DNA of 64,000 nucleotides from Streptomyces pluripotens (GCF_000802245.2 NZ_CP021080.1:3596001-3660000); one strand, 5' to 3'. Counted from the first letter of the stretch, positions 9,385 to 18,152 are shown. Made by a program: numbers and translations. Notes: generated from the letters alone by a model not told the origin.

Positions 9385-9451
9385 AGGCAGCCCCAGCCGG
9401 GGACGTCCAGTGCTGCCGTTGCCCCCGTCGCCAGAGCATAGGGTCGTGGGC

Positions 9452-10345
9452 ATGCGACTGAGCACCGTAATCCTTCCCATCTACAGGTGGGGCGAAGGAC
9501 AGAAGGTCTGGCAGCGTGCCGAAGACCTCGGCTTTCACGCCTCCTACACCTACGACCACCTCTCCTGGCGCAGCTTCCGGGACGGGCCGTGGTTCGGGGC
9601 GGTACCCACGCTGACCGCTGCGGCGACGGCTACGCAGAGTATGCGTTTGGGAACCCTCGTCACATCGCCCAACTTCCGCCACCCGGTGACCCTCGCCAAG
9701 GAACTGATCTCCCTGGACGACATCTCCGGCGGCCGGATCACCCTCGGTATCGGTGCGGGCGGCACCGGATTCGACGCCACGGCCCTCGGCCAGGAGCCGT
9801 GGACCCCGCGCGAGCGCGCCGACCGGCTCGCGGAGTTCGTGCCCCTACTCGACCGGCTGCTGACCGAGGGTGCGGTGTCGTACAAGGGCGACCACTACTC
9901 GGCGCACGAGGCGCGTAACGTCCCCGGCTGCGTCCAACGTCCCCGGCTGCCCTTCGCCGTGGCCGCGACGGGCCCGCGCGGGCTGAGGCTGGCCGCGCGG
10001 CACGGGCAGGCATGGGTCACCACAGGTGACCCGAAGCTGTATGAGACCGGCACTCCGGAACAGTCGGTTCAGGCCATCCGCGGGCAGATCGAGAAGCTCG
10101 GCAAGGCGTGTGTGGACGCCGGCCGGGACGTCACGACCCTGGACAAGATTCTGCTCACCGGTTTCACACCGGACCGTGGCCGTCCACTGGAGTCCCTGGA
10201 CGCCTTCGTCGACTTCGCCGGACAGCACAGGGAGCTCGGGTTCACCGAGATCGTTGTCCACTGGCCGGTCCCGGACTCGGATTTCGCCGCGGACGAGGCC
10301 GTCTTCGAGCGCATCGCCAGGGAGGCGGTCGCACAGCTGGGCTGA
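9452..10345 (+). CDS. LLM-class flavin-dependent oxidoreductase
   Basis: A 297-residue luciferase-like monooxygenase family protein (TIM barrel using FMN or F420). Typical blocks are the N-terminal MRLSTVILPIYRWGEG, HASYTYDHLSW (early Asp/His), LGTLVTSPNFRHPVTLAKE, GGRITLGIGAGGTGFD and the C-terminal GFTEIVVHWPVP. ATG at 9452 begins exactly at the conserved first strand; the open frame extends 14 codons upstream without similarity. In Streptomyces such enzymes are mostly F420-dependent reductases of unknown substrate. A decayed relative of its C-terminus lies at 3705-3900. Confidence 0.88.
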   Translation: MRLSTVILPIYRWGEGQKVWQRAEDLGFHASYTYDHLSWRSFRDGPWFGAVPTLTAAATATQSMRLGTLVTSPNFRHPVTLAKELISLDDISGGRITLGIGAGGTGFDATALGQEPWTPRERADRLAEFVPLLDRLLTEGAVSYKGDHYSAHEARNVPGCVQRPRLPFAVAATGPRGLRLAARHGQAWVTTGDPKLYETGTPEQSVQAIRGQIEKLGKACVDAGRDVTTLDKILLTGFTPDRGRPLESLDAFVDFAGQHRELGFTEIVVHWPVPDSDFAADEAVFERIAREAVAQLG

Positions 10346-10428
10346 TGGAAGGCCCGCATCGGGGGAATGACATGGCCTGCCGGGGCCGTGCCGCACACCA
10401 CTGATTGTCCTCGCCCGCGGCGCACACG

Positions 10429-10977
10429 TCAGCGTGGGCCGGGCAGGCGCAGGTAGCCCGGGGGCACGGCCCCGGTCAGCCAGACGCCGTTGGAGCTGAC
10501 GCGGAACACGTAGCCGTCGTGGTGCATGGCGCCGGCCTCGACGGCGAGCACTACGGGTCGGCCGCGGCGGGCGCCCACGCGGGTGGCGGTTTGCCGGTCC
10601 GCGGACAGGTGTACATCGTTCCGGTCCATCGGGCGGATTCCCTCGGCCCGGATCGCATTCAGATTGCGGGCGACGGTCCCGTGGTAGAGATACGGCGGCG
10701 GGACCGCCTGGGGCAGGCCGAGGTCGACCTCGATGCTGTGGCCCTGGCTGGCGCGGATTCTTGTTCCCTCGATCTCGAAGCGCCGTTTGTCGTTGACAGC
10801 CACTACGTGGTCCAGCTCCTCACGGGTGAAACCGAATCCGTTGGCGGTGGCCGCGTTGATCAGTGCCTCGATTTCCACCCAGCCGCCCGGGTCCGGTGCG
10901 ATTCCGATGAGCCGCGGCTGGTGGCGCAGGTGTTTGGAGAGGTACTTCGACATCTTGACGGCGCGTGTTTCGTCCAT
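10429..10977 (-). CDS. kptA: RNA 2'-phosphotransferase (Tpt1/KptA)
   Basis: A 182-residue KptA/Tpt1 family protein. The family moves a 2'-phosphate from RNA to NAD, giving ADP-ribose 1'',2''-cyclic phosphate. The N-terminal winged-helix lobe is clear (SKYLSKHLRHQPRLIGI, with the family Arg-His pair), then GWVEIEALI, the strand KRRFEIEGTRIRASQGHS, and the NAD-binding lobe with LYHGTVARNL, GIRPMDRNDVHLS and FRVSSNGVWL. Length is normal. Bacteria have no tRNA splicing that would leave a 2'-phosphate, so its native substrate is unclear; RNA repair or removal of NAD-linked marks has been proposed for the family. ATG 10977 is the natural start. Confidence 0.93.
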   Translation of the reverse strand: MDETRAVKMSKYLSKHLRHQPRLIGIAPDPGGWVEIEALINAATANGFGFTREELDHVVAVNDKRRFEIEGTRIRASQGHSIEVDLGLPQAVPPPYLYHGTVARNLNAIRAEGIRPMDRNDVHLSADRQTATRVGARRGRPVVLAVEAGAMHHDGYVFRVSSNGVWLTGAVPPGYLRLPGPR

Positions 10978-11032
10978 GCATCCAGACTGCGGCTGAGACG
11001 CGGATCACGCAGGTCATTTTTTGGCACCAGGT

Positions 11033-11088
11033 TTGATCCACAGTCAGGAAGGCTTATCCACAAAGGAATTGAAGCATCTGTGGACAAC
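11033..11088. promoter_or_regulatory. Small group of DnaA-box-like sites
   Basis: Three 9-mers lie within 55 bases: TTATCCACA (11054-11062), TTGTCCACA on the minus strand (11079-11087) and a one-mismatch copy TGATCCACA (11034-11042). The consensus DnaA box is TTATCCACA, and TTGTCCACA is the form preferred in Streptomyces oriC. The site lies upstream of kptA and could act on kptA expression or simply titrate DnaA. Confidence 0.55.
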
Positions 11089-11100
11089 TGGCCATAGATT

Positions 11101-11590
11101 TCAGTGTGTTTGAGCAACTTTTCTGTTGCATAGACAAGTTAACCTCATTTTGTCCAACATTCTGGCCCAAAGCCCCTGTTCGGTGCTCAGTGAGCAGAAT
11201 GCAGCAGCGTGTTCCCGACCAACAAGCCTTTCCATGGCAGTGATCGTCTCGGTGGCAAACTGGACGGGGCGCGTGCCGAGCTGCGGCTCCACCTCTTTGT
11301 CCACGGCAAGGTACGCACGGAGGTGATGTGGGGCGAACAGGTGTATGGCCCGGGCCGGTTCGGCACCAACGGTCTGCCGGGCCAGCGGGCGCAGCCGCCG
11401 TACGAGTGCGGCTGCGTCGGCCGCATGAGCGTCCGTACGGAGGCGCCGGATCGTCCAGATAGCGGGCGAAGACGTACTCGGTAGTGAACTCCAGGAAACG
11501 GGCGGCGATGTGTTGGACCTGCCCCTCAACTCCCCCAGGTGGCTGGAGTCTGCAGACCGCGGCACTCCGGCAGCATGCAACTCTGGTGCC
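11101..11590 (-). pseudogene. Frameshifted gene of unknown function
   Basis: Two adjoining minus-strand frames look like pieces of one protein. The upstream piece (11518-11453) reads VQHIAARFLEFTTEYVFARY. The downstream piece, from about 11451 to 11101, reads through RLRPLARQTVGAEPARAIHL and RPVQFATETITAMERLVGRE to LWARMLDKMRL. The switch near 11452 needs a one-base frameshift. Composition is protein-like (Phe, Tyr, Glu, Met present), unlike Arg-rich shadow frames. I do not recognise the family. No convincing start or ribosome site was found, so it is more likely a relic than a working gene. Confidence 0.45.
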
Positions 11591-11709
11591 ACAGCCAGCT
11601 CGTGAGGACGGGGAACGCGGAAGCCCAGCCCGCCGCCGCACGGCCTGCGGCCGGGATGTTGCTCTGCACAGTACTGGCGTGAGCGCAGCGGTGTGACGTC
11701 CTGCTGCGG

Positions 11710-13464
11710 TCACAGCCTCGGCTCCAGCCGTGCTACGCGCCGCAACGCCCCGGGGAGGAAGCGGGACATGAGATGCGCTCCGCGTGCCTCGGGAGTCACC
11801 GGTACGACCGCCTTGTTACGGGCCACCGCGTCCAGAATCGCCGCGGCCACCTTCTCCGGCGGGTAGTTGCGCATCCCGTACAACCGGGCGGAGCTCTTCT
11901 GGCGGCGCCGTTCCTCGGCCTCATCGACGCCGGCGAAGCGGGCCGTGGCAGTGATGTTGGTGTTGACGAAGCCGGGGCAGATCGCGCTCACCCCGATTCC
12001 CTGACCGGCGAGTTCGGCGCGTAGGCACTCGGAGAGCATCAGCACTGCCGCTTTGGAGGTGCTGTAGGCGGACAGCGCCCGTGAGGGCTGGTATGCCGCT
12101 GCGGAGGCGGTGTTGACGATGTGACCGCCCTGACCCCGCTCGGCCATCCGCGCCCCGAAGAGGCGGCAACCGTGGAGCACGCCCCAGAGATTCACGTCCA
12201 AGATCCTGCGCCAGTCGTCGGTGGAGGTGGCGAAGAAGGAGCCGGACAGGCCGATGCCCGCGTTGTTGACCAGAACATCCAGCACGCCGTACGCGCGGTG
12301 GACCTTCTCCGCGAGCTTCTCCATGGCCTGCTCGTCGGAGACGTCGACCGTCTCGGCCCAGGCCTCGGGGGCGCCGGTCAGCCGGGACAGCTCGGCGGTG
12401 CGGGCCGCGGCCTCGGCGTCGCGGTCGACTGCCACCACACGTGCTCCGGCCTCGGCGAACGCGAAGGCCGTCGCCCGGCCGATCCCGCTGCCCGCCCCGG
12501 TGACCAGCACCAACTGCCCCCCGAAGCGCTCCGCATGGCGACCGGTGGCATGGGGGGCGGGACGCCCGCCCTCCACGGACATGATGAATTCCTCTATCCA
12601 GGAGACGAGTTGATCGGGTCGGGTACGCGGAATCCAGTGTTTCGCCGGGAGTGTGCGGCGGGTGAGCCGCGGTACCCACTGCTCCAGGTCGTCGTACAGG
12701 CGTTCCGAGAGGAACGCGTCCGCTTGGGGTGTGATGAGCTGCACGGGCGCATGTGCGAATGCATCCGTGCGGGGCCGGCGCATCCGGGCGCGGACGTTGT
12801 CCCGGTACAGCCAGGCGCCGTGCGCCGCGTCGGACGGCAGGGAGGCGGTGGGGTAGTCGTGCCCGGGGACCTTCTCGATCCGCTGCAGAATCCTGGGCCA
12901 GCGCTTGCCGAGCGGGCCACGCCAGGCCAGCTCGGGCAGGACCGGTGTGTGCAGCAGGTACACGTACCAGGACCTGGCGCCCTGGCCGAGGAGCTGGCCC
13001 ACCCGGCGGGGCGTCGGCCGCTTCACGCGCGCGTTGATCCAGTGTCCGAAGTGGTCCAGGGAGGGTCCGGACATCGAGGTGAAGGACGCTATACGGCCCT
13101 CCGCGCGGCCGGACGTGACGAACTCCCAGGACTGCACCGAGCCCCAGTCGTGTCCGACCAGGTGCACGGGTCGGCCGGGGCTGACCGCGTCCGCGACGGC
13201 CAGGAAGTCGTCGGTGAGCTTGGCGAGGGTGAAGCCGCCGCGCAGTGGCATCGGAGCCGTGGAGCGGCCGTGGCCCCGGACGTCGTACAGGACCACGTGG
13301 AAGCGGTCCGCGAGGCGGCCTGCGACCTCCGACCAGACCTCCTTGCTGTCCGGGTAGCCGTGCACCAACACCACCGTCGGCTGCTCCGGGTCACCGAGTT
13401 CGGCCACGCACAGCTCCACCCCGCCGGTCCGCACCCAGCGCTCCCGCGCGTCTTCCAGTGTCAC
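11710..13464 (-). CDS. Fusion of alpha/beta-hydrolase and short-chain dehydrogenase
   Basis: A 584-residue two-domain enzyme. Residues about 1-290 are an alpha/beta-hydrolase of the epoxide-hydrolase type: VVLVHGYPDSKEVW (oxyanion HG), GHDWGSVQSW (nucleophile Asp in HDWG) and the late AKHWIPR histidine. Residues about 310-584 are a classical SDR: VTGAGSGIGRA (cofactor Gly motif), VNNAGIG, serine in NTASAAAYQ and YSTSK (catalytic Tyr and Lys). The acidic residue after strand 2 (VVAVDRD) favours NAD over NADP. GTG at 13464 overlaps the stop of the upstream M24 gene (GTGA), so the two form an operon. The substrate is unknown; hydrolysis followed by alcohol oxidation is an attractive but unproven idea. 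Confidence 0.9.
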   Translation of the reverse strand: MTLEDARERWVRTGGVELCVAELGDPEQPTVVLVHGYPDSKEVWSEVAGRLADRFHVVLYDVRGHGRSTAPMPLRGGFTLAKLTDDFLAVADAVSPGRPVHLVGHDWGSVQSWEFVTSGRAEGRIASFTSMSGPSLDHFGHWINARVKRPTPRRVGQLLGQGARSWYVYLLHTPVLPELAWRGPLGKRWPRILQRIEKVPGHDYPTASLPSDAAHGAWLYRDNVRARMRRPRTDAFAHAPVQLITPQADAFLSERLYDDLEQWVPRLTRRTLPAKHWIPRTRPDQLVSWIEEFIMSVEGGRPAPHATGRHAERFGGQLVLVTGAGSGIGRATAFAFAEAGARVVAVDRDAEAAARTAELSRLTGAPEAWAETVDVSDEQAMEKLAEKVHRAYGVLDVLVNNAGIGLSGSFFATSTDDWRRILDVNLWGVLHGCRLFGARMAERGQGGHIVNTASAAAYQPSRALSAYSTSKAAVLMLSECLRAELAGQGIGVSAICPGFVNTNITATARFAGVDEAEERRRQKSSARLYGMRNYPPEKVAAAILDAVARNKAVVPVTPEARGAHLMSRFLPGALRRVARLEPRL

Positions 13465-14303
13465 TTCTCCTCCGCCCAGCGCCGCACGTGCGGCAGATCG
13501 TCGTCCAGCCAGAAGGCGCTCTCCTCGGGGTCCCGGGAGTCGGTGACCACCAGGATCTCCTCGAACTTCGCGCCCGTGCCCCGGAAGCCGAGGTGAGGTT
13601 CGACCGCCCACAGGCCCGGCTGCGGTGGGTGGTCCGAGAAGCGGTGCGGCGACCACAGCGGTGACCAGCCCTCGCGGTGGCCGTGCAGCGCATCGGCGGC
13701 CAGGCCTTTCAGGGACTGGGTGCCGAACCCGAAGAGGTGGGTGGAGAAGCGGCGCTGCTTCACCCGGTCCACCTTGTGGGCGATCACACCGAAGGGGTAG
13801 GCGCGATGCCGGTTGGCATAGCCCTGGCGGACCATGAGCCGGTCCACGTTCTCGTAGATCTCGCGCAGCGAGCGCCGCTCGCGCACCTGGTGCAGGATGA
13901 GTTCCCGGTGCGCTTCTAGGTCGGCCATGAGCCGGTCCTGAACCGGGTTGGCACCGAGTGAGCCGGAGTAGCCGATGTCCGCCGTGCACCCCTCGTACAC
14001 CGGCGCCATGTCCAGGATGAAGGGCATCCCGGGCTCCAGGGCCCGGCTCGTCGGGAAGAACTGCAGGGGTACGCGGAAGTTCACGAACGCCGTGCGGTCG
14101 CCGAACCAGGCGAAGGGCAGGTGGAACCAGTCCCGCACCCCGCGCTCGCGCAGCCACTCCCGCTGCATCCGCGCCGCCTCGCGTTCGGTCACGCCCGGTT
14201 CCAACCGTGCCGCGACCGCCTCCGCGCATTCGTAGGCGAGGTGTTGCACCCGCCTGAACCCCTGCAACTGCGCGGCGAGTCCGCCGCTCACTGCCGTCGT
14301 CAT
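13461..14303 (-). CDS. M24-family metallopeptidase homologue (pita-bread fold)
   Basis: A 280-residue protein of the creatinase/methionine aminopeptidase family. The first metal Asp pair is in FILDMAPVYEGCTADIGYSG and the late Glu pair in WAVEPHLGF and KFEEILVVT. The usual GHGxG histidine motif is replaced by FSTHLFGFGTQ, so ligand geometry may differ. M24 enzymes use two metal ions to release N-terminal residues or hydrolyse related amides. ATG 14303 (MTTAVSGGLAAQLQG) is preferred; upstream in-frame codons overlap the promoter region. It is the first gene of a two-gene operon with the hydrolase-SDR fusion. Confidence 0.8.
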   Translation of the reverse strand: MTTAVSGGLAAQLQGFRRVQHLAYECAEAVAARLEPGVTEREAARMQREWLRERGVRDWFHLPFAWFGDRTAFVNFRVPLQFFPTSRALEPGMPFILDMAPVYEGCTADIGYSGSLGANPVQDRLMADLEAHRELILHQVRERRSLREIYENVDRLMVRQGYANRHRAYPFGVIAHKVDRVKQRRFSTHLFGFGTQSLKGLAADALHGHREGWSPLWSPHRFSDHPPQPGLWAVEPHLGFRGTGAKFEEILVVTDSRDPEESAFWLDDDLPHVRRWAEEK

Positions 14304-14542
14304 GCCGCCCTGTCCCGTCGTTGCGTCGACCGCGGTACGTGTCCGTAACTTGACACTGGTGAATGTGACAGTTGTTAGAGGCGGCGTCAATAGGCGGGAG
14401 GCGAGGCTGTGGACGGTGCCCGGTCGGTGGGTCGTGGACCGACCCGGTGGGGATCCCTAGGGGCCCGTCATACCTGGGTCGGACGCGAAGAGGGCTCTGA
14501 GGTCTGACGACGGACGTGGCCCGGATCACTACCGTCGACGGC
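14304..14542. promoter_or_regulatory. Divergent promoter region with an imperfect palindrome
   Basis: The region lies between the minus-strand M24 operon and the plus-strand ABC operon. An imperfect palindrome with arms TGACAC/GTGACA (14351-14370, five of six arm bases pairing) sits about 50 bases upstream of the M24 start. It resembles TetR/GntR-type operators, but no regulator gene is adjacent. AT content is locally raised around 14365-14390. Confidence 0.35.
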
Positions 14543-15514
14543 GTGACTGTGATCGCGACCGAATGCCTGAGCAAGCGGTTCCCCCGGGTGACCGCGCTCG
14601 ACCGGCTGTCCGTGGACATCGGGCCCGGTGTGACCGGACTCGTCGGAGCCAATGGCGCCGGCAAGTCCACCCTGATCAAGATCCTGCTGGGTCTATCCCC
14701 CGCCACGGAGGGCAGCGCCGAGGTGCTCGGACTCGACGTCGCCACCAAGGGTGCCGCCATCCGCGAGCGCGTCGGGTACATGCCGGAGCACGATTGCCTG
14801 CCGCCGGACGTGTCGGCCACCGAGTTCGTCGTCCACATGGCCCGCATGTCCGGTCTGCCACCTGCCGCCGCACGCGAGCGCACCGCGGACACCCTGCGTC
14901 ACGTCGGCCTGTACGAGGAGCGCTACCGTCCGATCGGTGGCTATTCGACCGGCATGAAGCAGCGGGTGAAGCTCGCCCAGGCCCTGGTGCACGACCCGCG
15001 GCTGGTCTTCCTGGATGAGCCGACCAACGGCCTCGACCCGGTCGGCCGGGACGAGATGCTCGGTCTGATCCGCCGCATCCACACCGACTTCGGTATTTCG
15101 GTCCTGGTCACCTCGCACCTGCTCGGCGAACTGGAGCGCACCTGCGACCATGTCGTCGTCATCGACGGCGGCACGCTGCTGCGCTCCAGTTCCACCACCG
15201 ACTTCACCCAGACCACGACCACCCTCGCGATCGAGGTCACCGACAGCGACGCCCATCCCGACGGCACCCGCGCCGTACGCGAGGCGCTTCATGCGCGGGG
15301 GGCAGACATCCACCCCGAGAGCGGGGGCCTGCCCGGTGCCGGACGCGTGCTGCTGCTGACCGCCGAGGGCGAGGAGACGTACGACATCGTCCGGGACGTG
15401 GTCGCCGACCTCGGACTCGGCCTGGTGCGCATGGAGCAGCGGCGACACCACATCTCCGAGGTGTTCACCAGCAGCGACGAGCAGCGGAAGGAGCCCGTCG
15501 GCCATGGCGGTTGA
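14543..15514 (+). CDS. ABC transporter ATP-binding protein (first of pair)
   Basis: A 323-residue ATPase of the ABC-2 export type. Motifs: Walker A GANGAGKST, signature YSTGMKQRVKLAQAL (a drug/antibiotic-type variant of LSGGQ), Walker B LVFLDEPTNGLDP and switch His in VLVTSHLL. GTG 14543 lies just before the conserved ATECLSKRF start; in-frame GTGs at 14516 and 14549 are alternatives. It begins a four-gene operon ATPase - permease - ATPase - permease (to 18059) with overlapping or nearly touching genes. The export cargo cannot be inferred. Confidence 0.88.
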   Translation: MTVIATECLSKRFPRVTALDRLSVDIGPGVTGLVGANGAGKSTLIKILLGLSPATEGSAEVLGLDVATKGAAIRERVGYMPEHDCLPPDVSATEFVVHMARMSGLPPAAARERTADTLRHVGLYEERYRPIGGYSTGMKQRVKLAQALVHDPRLVFLDEPTNGLDPVGRDEMLGLIRRIHTDFGISVLVTSHLLGELERTCDHVVVIDGGTLLRSSSTTDFTQTTTTLAIEVTDSDAHPDGTRAVREALHARGADIHPESGGLPGAGRVLLLTAEGEETYDIVRDVVADLGLGLVRMEQRRHHISEVFTSSDEQRKEPVGHGG

Positions 15515-16421
15515 GCAGCCCCTGCACACAGCGGTCCCGCCCTCCGGCGACCAGACCCGCATCCACGACATCGGCTACCGCGGCTACGAAGGCCCGCGTC
15601 TCGGCCGTGCCTACGCCCGCCGATCGCTGTACTCGCAGTCCCTGCGCGGTGCTTACGGACTCGGCCGTTCGGTGAAGTCCAAGGTGCTCCCGATGCTGCT
15701 GTTCGTGGTGATGTGCCTGCCCGCCGCCATCATGGTGGCCGTGGCCGTGGCCACCAAGGCGCACGAACTCCCGGTCGTCTACACGCGTTACGCGATCATG
15801 CTGCAGGCCGTGATCAGCCTGTACGTCGCCTCGCAGGCGCCCCAGGCCGTCTCCCGCGATCTGCGTTTCAAGACCGTGCCGCTGTACTTCTCGCGGCCCA
15901 TCGAGACCGCCGACTACGTCCGCGCGAAGTTCGCGGCGCTCGCCTCGGCGATCTTCGTCCTCACCGCCGCCCCGCTGCTCGTGATGTACGTCGGGGCGTT
16001 GTTGTCCAAACTGGGCTTCGCCCATCAGACGAAGGAATTCGCCGAGGGACTGGTCTCAGTGGCCCTGCTCTCCCTGCTGTTCGCCGGCATCAGCCTGGTC
16101 ATCGCCGCCTTCACCCCGCGCCGGGGCTTCGGCATCGCCGCGGTGATCGCCGTGCTGATCATCTCCTACGGCGCGGTGTCCACGCTGCAGGCGATCGCCT
16201 ACACCCACGGCAACACCGGTGCCGTCCCGTGGATCGGCCTGTTCTCGCCGGTCACGCTCATCGACGGCGTCCAGTCGGCCTTCCTGGGCGCGACCGCCCG
16301 CAATCCCGGAGCGGTCGACCCGTCAGTCGGGCAGGGTGTGGTCTACGTCCTGGTCGTCCTCGGTCTGATCGCCGGCAGTTACGGCCTCCTGATGCGCCGC
16401 TACCAGAAGGTGGGAATGTGA
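15504..16421 (+). CDS. ABC-2 type permease (first of pair)
   Basis: A 305-residue membrane protein with a cytoplasmic N-terminus carrying the HDIGYRGYEGPRLGRAYARR motif seen before ABC-2 permeases in this group. About six hydrophobic segments follow (for example VLPMLLFVVMCLPAAIMVAV and AIFVLTAAPLLVMYVGALL). ATG 15504 overlaps the ATPase stop by 11 bases, and its own stop overlaps the next ATPase start (GTGA). It should form the membrane channel with the ATPase at 14543. Confidence 0.87.
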   Translation: MAVEQPLHTAVPPSGDQTRIHDIGYRGYEGPRLGRAYARRSLYSQSLRGAYGLGRSVKSKVLPMLLFVVMCLPAAIMVAVAVATKAHELPVVYTRYAIMLQAVISLYVASQAPQAVSRDLRFKTVPLYFSRPIETADYVRAKFAALASAIFVLTAAPLLVMYVGALLSKLGFAHQTKEFAEGLVSVALLSLLFAGISLVIAAFTPRRGFGIAAVIAVLIISYGAVSTLQAIAYTHGNTGAVPWIGLFSPVTLIDGVQSAFLGATARNPGAVDPSVGQGVVYVLVVLGLIAGSYGLLMRRYQKVGM

Positions 16422-17329
16422 CGACCCTCAGCCTCGACCACGTCTCCCGCTGGTTCGGCAACGTGGTCGCCGTCAACGACATCACCATGGCCATCGGACC
16501 GGGCGTCACCGGCCTGCTCGGGCCCAACGGCGCAGGAAAGTCCACCCTGATCAACATGATGGGCGGTTTCCTCGCCCCCTCCACCGGCACGGTCACCCTG
16601 GACGGGCAGCCGGTGTGGCGCAACGACGCCATCTACCGGCACATCGGCATTGTCCCCGAGCGGGAGGCGATGTACGACTTCCTCACCGGCCGCGAGTTCG
16701 TCGTGGCCAACGCGGAACTGCACGGCCTGGGCGAGAAGGCTGCCCAACGAGCCCTGGCAACGGTCGAGATGGAGTACGCGCAGGATCGGAAGATCTCCAC
16801 CTACTCCAAAGGCATGCGGCAGCGCGTGAAGATGGCCTCCGCGCTCGTCCACGATCCGTCCCTGCTGCTGCTCGACGAGCCGTTCAACGGCATGGACCCG
16901 CGCCAGCGCATGCACCTCATGGATCTCCTGCGGAAGATGGGCGACGAGGGCCGCACGGTGCTGTTCTCCTCGCACATCCTCGAAGAAGTCGAGCAACTCG
17001 CCCGGCACATCGAGGTCGTCGTCGCCGGACGGCACGCGGCCAGCGGTGACTTCCGCCGGATCCGTCGGCTGATGACCGATCGTCCACACCGCTATCTGGT
17101 GCGGTCCAGCGACGATCGCGCGCTGGCGGCGGCACTGATCGCCGACCCGTCGACGTCCGGTATCGAGGTCGATCAGGCCGAGGGCGCGCTGCGCATCCAG
17201 GCCGTCGACTTCGGCCGCTTCACGGCCCTGCTGCCGAAGGTCGCCAGGGACCACGGCATTCGGCTGCTCACGGTCTCGCCGTCCGACGAGTCCCTGGAGT
17301 CCGTCTTCTCGTACCTGGTCGCGGCGTAG
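16418..17329 (+). CDS. ABC transporter ATP-binding protein (second of pair)
   Basis: A 303-residue ATPase similar in plan to the first: Walker A GPNGAGKST, signature YSKGMRQRVKMASAL, Walker B LLLLDEPFNGMDP and switch His in VLFSSHILEEVEQ. GTG 16418 overlaps the permease stop by four bases. A C-terminal domain of about 90 residues follows the ATPase core, as in many ABC-2 ATPases. The operon order implies one heteromeric exporter with two ATPases and two permeases, or two closely linked exporters. Confidence 0.88.
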   Translation: MTTLSLDHVSRWFGNVVAVNDITMAIGPGVTGLLGPNGAGKSTLINMMGGFLAPSTGTVTLDGQPVWRNDAIYRHIGIVPEREAMYDFLTGREFVVANAELHGLGEKAAQRALATVEMEYAQDRKISTYSKGMRQRVKMASALVHDPSLLLLDEPFNGMDPRQRMHLMDLLRKMGDEGRTVLFSSHILEEVEQLARHIEVVVAGRHAASGDFRRIRRLMTDRPHRYLVRSSDDRALAAALIADPSTSGIEVDQAEGALRIQAVDFGRFTALLPKVARDHGIRLLTVSPSDESLESVFSYLVAA

Positions 17330-17339
17330 GAGGCCGAAG

Positions 17340-18059
17340 ATGTACGACCCCACCGTCGCCCGGCTCACCTACCGGGCCCTGCTCGGCCGACGCCGGGCCC
17401 TCATTCTGGGCGCGCTGCCTCTGCTACTGATCGTCATCGCCGTGGCCGTACGCGGCCTGACCGGCGCTGATGACCAGACCGCCTCGGACGTCCTCGGCGG
17501 TTTCGCGATCGCCACCATGGTGCCGATCATCGGTGTCATCGCCGGCACCGGCGCGATCGGCCCCGAGATCGACGACGGTTCCGTCGTCTATCTGCTGTCC
17601 AAGCCGCTGAAGCGGCCGGCGATCATCTTCACCAAGCTGATCGTCGCCATCGCGGTGACCATGGTCTTCTCGGCGGTACCGACGCTGATCGCGGGCCTGA
17701 TCCTGAACGGCAACGGCCAGCAGATCGCCGTGGCCTACACGGTCGCCGCGCTGGTTTCCTCCATCGCCTACTCGGCGCTCTTCCTGCTGCTGGGCACGGT
17801 CTCCCGGCACGCGGTGGTCTTCGGGCTCGTCTACGCACTGGTCTGGGAGGCGCTGTTCGGCTCCCTGGTGCCCGGCGCACGGACGCTGAGTGTCCAGCAG
17901 TGGTCGCTGGCCGTCGCTCACCAGGTCGCCGGTGGGGACCTGGTGACCTCCGACGTGGGGCTGTCCACAGCCACCGTGCTGCTGGTGGCGGTCACCGTCC
18001 TGGCCACCTGGTACGCGGGCCAGAAGCTGCGGGCGCTGACGCTGGCCGGCGAGGAGTAG
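17340..18059 (+). CDS. ABC-2 type permease (second of pair)
   Basis: A 239-residue membrane protein that ends the ABC operon. Six hydrophobic helices are visible, starting with ALPLLLIVIAVAV near residue 30. The segment GPEIDDGSVVYLLSKPLKRP between helices 2 and 3 is the conserved ABC-2 cytoplasmic loop. It starts ten bases after the second ATPase, with aggaggccgaag as ribosome site. A short tandem repeat (GGCCTTGTCTGC twice, plus a partial copy) directly follows the stop. Confidence 0.87.
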   Translation: MYDPTVARLTYRALLGRRRALILGALPLLLIVIAVAVRGLTGADDQTASDVLGGFAIATMVPIIGVIAGTGAIGPEIDDGSVVYLLSKPLKRPAIIFTKLIVAIAVTMVFSAVPTLIAGLILNGNGQQIAVAYTVAALVSSIAYSALFLLLGTVSRHAVVFGLVYALVWEALFGSLVPGARTLSVQQWSLAVAHQVAGGDLVTSDVGLSTATVLLVAVTVLATWYAGQKLRALTLAGEE

Positions 18060-18152
18060 GCCTTGTCTGCGGCCTTGTCTGCGGCCTTGACGGGGACTTC
18101 ACTTCGGGCCGGGCACACTGGGGACGGCCGATGCACGGCTGGGAGGCCGCAG

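Noticed and set aside
10405..11097. 230-codon plus-strand frame over kptA
   Set aside because: Antisense to a clear KptA protein; no motif of its own.
12121..13596. 491-codon plus-strand frame over the hydrolase-SDR gene
   Set aside because: Its translation mirrors the true minus-strand gene and has no recognisable domain.
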